Origin: an uncultured Bacilli bacterium
GTDB lineage: Bacteria > Bacillota_I > Bacilli_A > RF39 > UBA660
Assembly (NCBI GenBank): GCA_944350365.1
Contig: CALVOU010000010.1
Location: 1 to 37,004 of the forward strand
Direction: 5' to 3'
DNA length: 37,004 nucleotides
The notes beneath the pieces were generated by a model. The model did not search any database. It was not told where the DNA came from and saw only the letters and a program-made list of their open reading frames with translations. The position numbers and the translations under genes were made by a program. Positions 1 to 5,485 of this stretch are shown here, piece by piece (the stretch's first letter is position 1; each line of letters begins with the position of its first letter).

Positions 1-437
1 TTTCGATAGCCATTTATTTTTACTTCTTTTAACTTAGGAAGAGTAATTACTTTTCTTTTTAAATCTACTTTTATATTTTCGTACTTTTTTTCTTTATAAG
101 TACTCGTAATATAATTCGTTCGATAACTTCTTTTTGAACCATACTTTTCTTTAAACTTAGGATAATTGTTTTGATGATTAAAATAACGTTTAAAGGCGTC
201 ATCTAAATCAAATAAACTGCACCTCAAACTACAGGAATCTACCTCTTTCAAAAATGGATATTCTGAATATAAATTAGGGAAATTTCTAATCATATCAAAA
301 CAAGTTAAATGTTCTTTTTTTCTTTTTTCAAGATAATGATTATAAACAAGTCTTGTACAACCAAACGTCTTTTGGATTTGAATAATTTGACTATCATTTG
401 GATAAAGTCGAAACTGATAACTTTTATACATATTCAT
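1..437 (-). CDS. tnpB: TnpB (IS200/IS605 OrfB-type), N-terminal part, runs off left edge
   Basis: The reverse strand from 437 is open to the window edge, so only about 145 N-terminal residues are visible. They begin MNMYKSYQFRLYPNDSQI and continue FGCTRLVYNHYLEKRK, the typical start of TnpB/OrfB proteins (N-terminal helix-turn-helix region, family knowledge). TnpB is the RNA-guided nuclease of IS200/IS605 elements and acts with an omega-RNA made from the 3' end of the element. The catalytic RuvC residues and omega-RNA would lie left of position 1 and cannot be checked. The start at 437 is preceded by a run of seven G (minus strand) 9 nt upstream that can serve as ribosome binding site; ATG at 431 is an alternative. 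A second, decayed copy of the same element type lies at about 25430-25793. Confidence 0.85.
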   Translation of the reverse strand, partial: MNMYKSYQFRLYPNDSQIIQIQKTFGCTRLVYNHYLEKRKKEHLTCFDMIRNFPNLYSEYPFLKEVDSCSLRCSLFDLDDAFKRYFNHQNNYPKFKEKYGSKRSYRTNYITSTYKEKKYENIKVDLKRKVITLPKLKEVKINGYR

Positions 438-570
438 GGTGTCATTCCCCCCCGTTGATGTTCATGGTTAACAAGACTATAGCAAACAAACGTATGCAAA
501 TCAAGCAAATTACAAAATTTTCTATTTTTTATTTTATTTTTCTATACAAAGCAAATTCCTAGTATATAAA
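438..570 (-). mobile_element. Left-end region of the TnpB element
   Basis: Non-coding stretch between the TnpB start and the khpA terminator. Positions 495-575 align with 25715-25793, next to the decayed TnpB copy, at about 80% identity by eye over roughly 78 bases. This marks it as the conserved left end of the element. The alignment stops at the T-tract of the khpA terminator, so the element appears to have inserted just past it. No transposase of the TnpA (Y1) type is visible. Confidence 0.6.
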
Positions 571-575
571 AAATG
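495..575. repeat. Dispersed repeat copy A (TnpB element left end)
   Basis: Same-orientation match to copy B at 25715-25793. Shared blocks include ATTTTCTATTT, CATAC.AAG-type and AAATTC..TA.TATATAAAAA sequences. Both copies lie between a TnpB reading frame and the terminator of a minus-strand gene. Confidence 0.65.
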
Positions 576-610
576 TAATAAGAAGTTTTCTAATACTGCT
601 TATTACATTT
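571..610 (-). terminator. Intrinsic terminator after khpA
   Basis: Perfect 12-bp inverted repeat (571-582 with 599-610, stem AAATGTAATAAG) separated by a 16-nt loop. On the minus strand the stem is followed by a T-rich run, TTTTTTAT. It closes the rpsP-khpA transcript. Confidence 0.8.
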
Positions 611-625
611 CATTTTTCTTGTTTA

Positions 626-874
626 TCAAAAATTATCAATATCAATTCTGATTTTTTTGTTATCCTGTAGATAACTACTTGCTTGAACTAGTGTTCTTAG
701 ACTATTGGCAATCTTACCGTTTTTACCAATAATCCTTCCCATCTCTTCTTGATCAATTAAAACTTGAATTAGGATTGTATTTTCTTCATCGGTTTCAAAT
801 TCTTTCACTGATACATTATCTGTGTTTTTTACTAAAGATTTTACAATAAACTCGGTTAATTCTACAACACTCAT
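626..874 (-). CDS. khpA: KH-domain RNA-binding protein KhpA (YlqC family)
   Basis: An 82-residue single KH domain, the usual size for this family. The signature GxxG loop is GKNG at residues 50-53, inside MGRIIGKNGKIANSLR. KhpA binds RNA in the cytoplasm, usually as a KhpA/KhpB pair, and is linked to cell division and envelope control in streptococci (family knowledge). It starts 3 nt after the rpsP stop codon, with an AAGGAAA-type ribosome binding site, so it is co-transcribed with rpsP as in most Bacillota. The usual next genes rimM and trmD are not present; a terminator and the TnpB element follow. Confidence 0.93.
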   Translation of the reverse strand: MSVVELTEFIVKSLVKNTDNVSVKEFETDEENTILIQVLIDQEEMGRIIGKNGKIANSLRTLVQASSYLQDNKKIRIDIDNF

Positions 875-877
875 ATT

Positions 878-1144
878 CTATTTTCCTTGTTTTTCATCAG
901 CAAACTTTTTCATAATTCCAGCTTTTGATAATAAATTTCTTACTGTATCAGAAGGTTGCGCACCAGTTCTTAGCCATTTAAGAGCTACTTCTTCATTAAT
1001 TTTAGTCTCTTTAGCAATAGGATTATAGGTTCCAATTAACTCTAAATACTCGCCATCACGTTTAGTACGAGAGTCACTAGCCACGATACGGTAAGTAGGT
1101 CTTTTTTTGGCACCCATTCTTGTAAGTCTTAATTTTACTGCCAT
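878..1144 (-). CDS. rpsP: 30S ribosomal protein S16
   Basis: An 88-residue protein beginning [20 protein letters not shown], the highly conserved S16 N-terminus, which helps assemble the 30S subunit. The open frame extends 7 codons upstream, but ATG at 1144 has the canonical start motif and a GGAGGG ribosome binding site 7 nt before it, so I use it. It is the first gene of the rpsP-khpA unit and has a consensus promoter at 1176-1204. ffh, which precedes rpsP in many Firmicutes, is not upstream here. Confidence 0.97.
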   Translation of the reverse strand: MAVKLRLTRMGAKKRPTYRIVASDSRTKRDGEYLELIGTYNPIAKETKINEEVALKWLRTGAQPSDTVRNLLSKAGIMKKFADEKQGK

Positions 1145-1175
1145 AATATTTCCCTCCATTTCCATTTACAAGTCC

Positions 1176-1204
1176 ATTATATCTTGTTTTTGCATAACTG
1201 TCAA
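1176..1204 (-). promoter_or_regulatory. Sigma-A promoter of rpsP-khpA
   Basis: Minus-strand TTGACA (1199-1204), a 17-bp spacer and TATAAT (1176-1181): both hexamers match the consensus perfectly. It gives a leader of about 25 nt before the rpsP start, as expected for a highly expressed ribosomal gene. Confidence 0.92.
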
Positions 1205-1398
1205 CGTTTTTTTGTTAACAGTGCAGTACTATTCATTAATTATATTTAATATTAAATAAAATTTAAAAATAGATCATAAATAAAATGAATCCAAACTATA
1301 GGAATAGTATCTAAAGGTTTAAAAACACTATCACCGTTTAATAGAATTAAGAAATCTTTTAGTACTCTGTATTGATAATTAAGTGCAAATAGTCAATT

Positions 1399-1448
1399 TA
1401 TAGAATTGGAAAATAGTATAAATTATAGAATTGGAAAATAGTATAAAT
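1399..1448. repeat. Tandem duplication, 2 x 25 bp
   Basis: Two perfect consecutive copies of a 25-bp unit starting TATAGAATTGGAAAATAG (1399-1423 and 1424-1448), followed by the first three bases of a third. The perfect identity implies a recent duplication or replication slippage. Confidence 0.9.
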
Positions 1449-1620
1449 TATGTATTCGCTTTCTTAAATACTTTCTTAGATTTTTTGATAGCAAATAGCC
1501 ACAAATTAATTATCTGTTCTATCCAAAAGAAAATAGAAATAACGTTGATATTCTATTACTTATTTAAACAATAGTTACAGTATCTCTACTTAACTTACTA
1601 TGAGTGTAGTTTTGTAAATC

Positions 1621-1689
1621 TTATATTTTTGCGATATTAAACATATGAGAATTCTTTACTGCTTTATGGTTATTATAGTAATTATACAT
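1621..1689 (-). other. Possible 22-aa small ORF or gene-remnant start
   Basis: ATG at 1689 is preceded by AAGGAG at ideal spacing. The frame reads MYNYYNNHKAVKNSHMFNIA and stops two residues later (TAA at 1621). The same frame continues past the stop with QNYTHSKLSRDTVTIV before another stop. It could be a small peptide gene or the beginning of a decayed gene. I see no family match. Confidence 0.25.
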
Positions 1690-1896
1690 AGAGTTCTCCT
1701 TTTTGATGGTTGTATTCGATAAATTGTGACACTATTACTTTTCACTTTATTTCAATATGAATGAAATAAAAAAGATAAAATTATATGTAATTAATCAATT
1801 AAGAGAGTTATTCTATTTGAGTTTTTCTTCTTTGAACAAACCTATTTGCCCTTTTTGATAATAGATTCTTTTCTATCAACAAATATCTAAGATGCG

Positions 1897-1904
1897 CATA
1901 CATT
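1897..1904 (+). promoter_or_regulatory. Candidate sigma-E -10 element upstream of cotE
   Basis: CATACATT lies 19 bases before the cotE start and fits the mother-cell sigma-E -10 consensus CATACAnT. The -35 region at the expected distance (about 1876-1883) is a poor match, with an ATAT motif at 1882-1885, closer than usual. B. subtilis cotE is transcribed in the mother cell with sigma-E, which makes the match plausible. Confidence 0.5.
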
Positions 1905-1923
1905 AAACTAGAGGAGGAATATT

Positions 1924-2463
1924 ATGGCTAATTACAAAGAAATAGTAACAAAAGCTATTCTAGGTAAAGGAAAAAAAACTTTCACAACGACAGATGCGAT
2001 TACTCCAGAAATAGTTCCTACTACTATTCTTGGTTGTTGGGTTATTAATCATAATTTTAAAGGGTATAAAAATGGAGATAAAATTAATATTGAAGGAAGT
2101 TATGATGTCAATATTTGGTACTCATGTATGGATGATACCAAAACTGAAGTAGTAAAAAAAAGTACCACTTATTTAGAAAGTGTAGTTGTTCCCAAACGTT
2201 CCGAAGGTGATTTTTCTAATGAAGAAGTAATCATTCGAAGTTTAAAACAACCTACCTGTACAAGAGCAGAAATCATTAATGGAAAAATTGAATATACGGT
2301 AGAAAAAGAACTGGGTATTGAAATTGTTGGAGATACTAAAGTAAAGATTGCTTATGACGAAGAAGAAGATCCATGGGATATTATTCCAGACGATAATACT
2401 GAAGAAATCAATCAAGCAGAAAAAGAAATCGATGAGCAAGTAAATGAAGAATACTTGGATTAA
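1924..2463 (+). CDS. cotE: Outer spore coat morphogenetic protein CotE
   Basis: A 179-residue protein close to the usual length of Bacillus CotE (about 180). Recognisable family blocks are KEIVTKAILGKGKK near the start, TTILGCWVINHNF (about 34-46), EGSYDVNIWYS (about 57-67), TKTEVV, and LKQPTC (about 107-112). The C-terminus (about 145-179) is strongly acidic, as in CotE. CotE assembles at the inner/outer coat interface of the forespore and recruits outer-coat proteins (established in B. subtilis). ATG at 1924 follows a strong GAGGAGG site. The gene faces ymcA-miaB; in B. subtilis the same three genes run in one direction (ymcB-ymcA-cotE-mutS), so the neighbourhood is conserved but cotE is inverted. 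Its presence implies that the organism forms endospores. Confidence 0.9.
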   Translation: MANYKEIVTKAILGKGKKTFTTTDAITPEIVPTTILGCWVINHNFKGYKNGDKINIEGSYDVNIWYSCMDDTKTEVVKKSTTYLESVVVPKRSEGDFSNEEVIIRSLKQPTCTRAEIINGKIEYTVEKELGIEIVGDTKVKIAYDEEEDPWDIIPDDNTEEINQAEKEIDEQVNEEYLD

Positions 2464-2465
2464 TA

Positions 2466-2502
2466 AAAAAGAATCTTGGCTTTTTTAATCAAGATTCTTT
2501 TT
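2466..2502. terminator. Bidirectional terminator between cotE and ymcA
   Basis: Perfect 13-bp inverted repeat (2466-2478 with 2490-2502, core AAGAATCTTG) around an 11-nt loop, giving T-runs on both strands. It ends cotE on the plus strand and miaB-ymcA on the minus strand. It overlaps the last codons of ymcA. Confidence 0.85.
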
Positions 2503-2848
2503 CTTGGTTGAAATCAAAATAACTTTCTAAACGTGACTTTATCTCTTGGCAATACTGATTTAATGTTTCTTGAGTAGTTATCCAGTCTTGATATAGTGGA
2601 ATCTGTTGTAATGTTTCTACTTCTTTATGCCATTTTTCTAATAATTCACTTGTATCTTGATGGAGATGTTCTCGTTTTACTAGTTGTTTTTGAAATTCTT
2701 TTATATGTTGAACACTAGTTTTTATCTTTTGATTTCTTTCTAGTTTTTCTGTTAAATATTTATAGTTTTGAAAATCGTTACTTTTTTTTATTTCTGTAAT
2801 TAGTTCATCGACTTTTTCTAGAATTTGTTCATTCACAGATTTCGCCAT
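2489..2848 (-). CDS. ymcA: YlbF/YmcA-family protein (RicA)
   Basis: A 119-residue, almost wholly helical protein with the YmcA pattern: an N-terminal helix around NEQILEKVDELITEIKKS, then KIKTSVQHIKEFQKQLVKRE and a C-terminal helical segment. In B. subtilis YmcA (RicA) joins YlbF and YaaT in the Ric complex, which promotes processing of several mRNAs by RNase Y and affects biofilm formation, competence and sporulation. Only one cysteine (residue 100) is visible, so a cysteine-rich C-terminal Fe-S ligand set is absent from this subunit. The gene overlaps the end of miaB by 20 nt, as expected for the miaB-ymcA pair. Assignment rests on sequence pattern and synteny. Confidence 0.85.
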   Translation of the reverse strand: MAKSVNEQILEKVDELITEIKKSNDFQNYKYLTEKLERNQKIKTSVQHIKEFQKQLVKREHLHQDTSELLEKWHKEVETLQQIPLYQDWITTQETLNQYCQEIKSRLESYFDFNQEKES

Positions 2849-4244
2849 CCAAACTCCAGGTCTTTGCGTCTGTTACTTTAACGTCAATAATTTTACCTAT
2901 ATTATCACTAGAACCGTTAAAATTAATTAATTTATTCGTTTCCGTATACCCATATAAGTCTGTTTTTCCATTTTCATTCTTTCCTTCAACTAAGACTTTT
3001 TCGATACTTCCTACTTTCTTTTGATTATTTTCTAAGAAATATTGATTCACTAATTGGTTTAATTCCTGCAGACGTCTTTCTTTTACTTCTAACGGTGTAT
3101 CATCAGTTAAACGACTGGCAGGGGTATTTTCTCGTGGAGAATAGATAAAAGTAAAAGCATTATCAAACTTACAGTGCTCAACTAGATCTAAAGTTTCTTG
3201 GAAATCTTCTTCCTCTTCTCCTGGGAAACCGACAATAATATCAGTTGAAATACTAACATTAGGTATTGTTTCTTTTATCTTATCAAATAGTTCTAGATAA
3301 CTTTCTTTGGTATATCTTCGTCCCATTTTTCTTAAAATTCTACTACTACCCGATTGAACTGGTAAATGAATCGCTTTCATAATATTAGGATATTTGGCAA
3401 TTACTTCGATCATTTTATCAGTAAAATCCCAAGGATGGCTTGTCATAAAACGGATTCGTGGAATATTGGTCTTTGCCACATCTTCTAAGAGATCTTCCAT
3501 ACTGTAGTTTTCTTCTAAATCTTTACCATAAGCATTTACATTCTGACCAAGCAATGTTACTTCTTGATAACCTTCTTTTACTAATTCTTCTACTTCTCGA
3601 ATGATATCTTCTTTTCTTCTACTTCTTTGTTTACCACGAGTATAAGGGACAATACAATAAGTACAGAATTTATCACAACCATAAATGATATTCACGTATG
3701 CCTTATAAGGACTCATTCTTTTGACCGGCATTCCTTCAATTAGATTGCCTTCTTTACTGAATACTTCTATTTCTTGATGATTAGTATCCATATATTTCTT
3801 TAAAACAATAGGAAGGCGATGAAGATTATGCGTTCCAAAGACAAAATTTACTTGAGGGTAGCGAGTTAAAATTTCTTGAATTACGCCTTCTTCTTGAGCC
3901 ATACATCCACATAAACCAATGATGATATCTGGTTTTTCTTGTTTTAAGTGTTTTAATCTTCCCAACATACCAAAAGCTTTATTATGGGCGTTCTCACGAA
4001 TAGAACAAGTATTTAGTAAGATTAGATCAGCTTGTTCATAATCATCACATTCTTTAAAACCCATTTCTTCTAACATTGCTTGAATATTCTCACTGTCGTG
4101 TTCATTCATTTGGCATCCATATGTTTTTAGAAAATAAGTTTTGTTCTTACCAAGCTCTCTATCTTCAATAGGAAGTTGATATAATTCTTTTTCTACTCTT
4201 TCTTTATTACGACTACTTGCTTCTTTATAATTTGGTAACTGCAT
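2829..4244 (-). CDS. miaB: tRNA-2-methylthio-N6-dimethylallyladenosine synthase MiaB
   Basis: A 471-residue radical-SAM methylthiotransferase that adds a 2-methylthio group to i6A37 of tRNAs reading UNN codons. The N-terminal UPF0004 domain has cluster cysteines at C44 (YGCQMNEHD), C80 (LLNTCSIREN) and C114 (GLCGCMAQEEG). The radical-SAM motif CDKFCTYC is at residues 190-197, followed by TRGKQRSR. The C-terminal ~60 residues form a TRAM domain (GSIEKVLVEG..., KLINFNG). All key residues are present and the length is typical. ATG at 4244 has an AAAGGA site 8 nt upstream. It is the first gene of a two-gene unit with ymcA. Confidence 0.97.
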   Translation of the reverse strand: MQLPNYKEASSRNKERVEKELYQLPIEDRELGKNKTYFLKTYGCQMNEHDSENIQAMLEEMGFKECDDYEQADLILLNTCSIRENAHNKAFGMLGRLKHLKQEKPDIIIGLCGCMAQEEGVIQEILTRYPQVNFVFGTHNLHRLPIVLKKYMDTNHQEIEVFSKEGNLIEGMPVKRMSPYKAYVNIIYGCDKFCTYCIVPYTRGKQRSRRKEDIIREVEELVKEGYQEVTLLGQNVNAYGKDLEENYSMEDLLEDVAKTNIPRIRFMTSHPWDFTDKMIEVIAKYPNIMKAIHLPVQSGSSRILRKMGRRYTKESYLELFDKIKETIPNVSISTDIIVGFPGEEEEDFQETLDLVEHCKFDNAFTFIYSPRENTPASRLTDDTPLEVKERRLQELNQLVNQYFLENNQKKVGSIEKVLVEGKNENGKTDLYGYTETNKLINFNGSSDNIGKIIDVKVTDAKTWSLDGEICE

Positions 4245-4324
4245 ACTGATCGTCCTTTCTCATCCAATATTTATCTGTATCATATCATATATATTCCATA
4301 ATCTTCTATTTTTTCTAGAAAAAA

Positions 4325-4345
4325 ATAATGCATATTACGCATTAT
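4325..4345 (-). terminator. Terminator after the ankyrin-like gene
   Basis: Stem ATAATGC/GCATTAT (7 bp, 7-nt loop) followed on the minus strand by a T-run. The stop codon of the preceding gene lies in the loop, so the hairpin overlaps the end of the coding region. Confidence 0.65.
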
Positions 4346-5030
4346 CTTCTTTTAATACTCGATTAATAATACTATCCATACATACTGATTTCTGACTAGT
4401 TAATACTTCTTCTTTGATCTTATCAAAGTTATTTTGAATAAAACCAACTAATTTTTTCATCCGTGGTAATAAATCTTTTTCCGTTAAACTATCTAGGATG
4501 ACTTCTAGATTATTAATCTTTGAATATTTCCCGTATCTATTACTTTTGATATAAGTATCATACAAGTTTTTGAACGATACTACATCGATATTATCAAATC
4601 TAGAATCTTCTAATACTTTTACGGTTGTATAGATATAGTTATCATTGATCGACTTATCTAAAATTGTTTCACCCTTATTATTTTTAATATTAGGTAAAAA
4701 GTCTTTATTCTTGGTTAATTTTTTGATGATTTCCATCACATTGACATAGTTAATCGAAACTAGGTAATGGGCAAATGTATTGCCATCTAGGTTTTGATGG
4801 TTGACATCCCAGTCTTTATTCCCCATATGATTAAGTACTACGTCATAATCACCATGCCTTAATAATCTTACTAAGACACTGTTACCTGCATCATCGCAAG
4901 TGTTTATGTCTACTTTCTTTTTCTTTAGTAACCTATCAACAAGTTCAATGTGACCTTCTTTGATAAGTTCAAAAATCAGGGACGGTTCTTCTTCAACTGC
5001 CCTCATTGTCTTATCGACATCATAAAACAT
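4335..5030 (-). CDS. Ankyrin-repeat-like protein
   Basis: A 231-residue soluble protein. Its N-terminal two thirds carry degenerate ankyrin-type repeats: PSLIFELIKEGHIELVDRLL, then DINTCDDAGNSVLVRLLR, DVNHQNLDGNTFAHYLVS and NIKNNKGETILDKSIND, spaced 33-40 residues apart. The C-terminal part (about 140-231) is helical and unrecognised. Ankyrin repeats usually mediate protein binding, and no enzymatic motif is seen. I use ATG at 5030, because it has AGAGG 8 nt upstream, rather than a GTG three codons earlier that overlaps this site. It is a single-gene unit with its own promoter and terminator. There is no signal peptide or membrane segment, so it is probably cytoplasmic. Confidence 0.8.
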   Translation of the reverse strand: MFYDVDKTMRAVEEEPSLIFELIKEGHIELVDRLLKKKKVDINTCDDAGNSVLVRLLRHGDYDVVLNHMGNKDWDVNHQNLDGNTFAHYLVSINYVNVMEIIKKLTKNKDFLPNIKNNKGETILDKSINDNYIYTTVKVLEDSRFDNIDVVSFKNLYDTYIKSNRYGKYSKINNLEVILDSLTEKDLLPRMKKLVGFIQNNFDKIKEEVLTSQKSVCMDSIINRVLKEDNA

Positions 5031-5063
5031 TTTAAACACCTCTTATACACGGGACAGTTAACT

Positions 5064-5092
5064 ATTCTAGCAAAAATAAGTTTATTTGTCAA
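5064..5092 (-). promoter_or_regulatory. Sigma-A promoter of the ankyrin-like gene
   Basis: Minus-strand TTGACA (5087-5092), a 17-bp spacer and TAGAAT (5064-5069), 34 nt before the chosen start. Confidence 0.85.
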
Positions 5093-5446
5093 ATCATCTG
5101 ATTTGGAGATTGATGGATATCTGTTTAAATCAAGCTTAATATTTAAAAAATTCTAATATTATACTCAGTATTTATCACGGATATTTTGTCCAAATTTATA
5201 TTTTATTCATTTAAATCATCTATCCTTAAAAAGAAGGTAATTCCTTTTTACTAGCTTAATCATTTTTTATTAAGGCAATCATCTAAAACATAACTTTTTA
5301 ATTCTTTCACCATTAAATGACTTTCATTACTTAATCATTCGTATATTTTCTTTATTTTTCTCTAAGTTATCTTATTTTTATTTATCACTCTACCTTTTTG
5401 TTTAAATAAGACTATCTTTACTGACTTGTTAGAAAAATTACTAGTA
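5093..5446. other. Intergenic, no feature seen
   Basis: AT-rich sequence between the ankyrin-like gene promoter and the terminator of the 858-aa gene. I find no supported ORF, repeat or RNA in it. Confidence 0.5.
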
Positions 5447-5476
5447 TAAGAAAAGAACTAGACTTTTTCTAGCTCT
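5447..5476 (-). terminator. Terminator after the four-module gene
   Basis: 8-bp stem with one G-U pair (5454-5461 with 5469-5476) and a 7-nt loop, followed on the minus strand by TTTTCTT. Confidence 0.7.
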
Positions 5477-5485
5477 ACTATTTTT

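Larger units (their letters stand above)
1205..1896. other. Long intergenic stretch, probably decayed sequence
   Basis: About 690 bases between the rpsP and cotE promoters with no convincing gene. It holds a 2 x 25-bp tandem repeat (1399-1448) and one 22-codon frame on the minus strand (1621-1689). In the same frame, several short open stretches interrupted by stops continue towards 1480, which suggests an old inactivated gene, but I recognise no family. Confidence 0.5.

Noticed and set aside
429-460. Run of seven G before tnpB as a phase-variation tract
   Set aside because: A seven-base run is short for slippage control and there is no sign of variants; it works simply as a ribosome binding site.
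1145-1165. Seven-codon extension of S16
   Set aside because: It contains the ribosome binding site of the conserved MAVKLR start.
1399-1448. Tandem 25-mers as a CRISPR array
   Set aside because: The copies are directly adjacent with no spacers, only two units exist, and there are no cas genes in the window.
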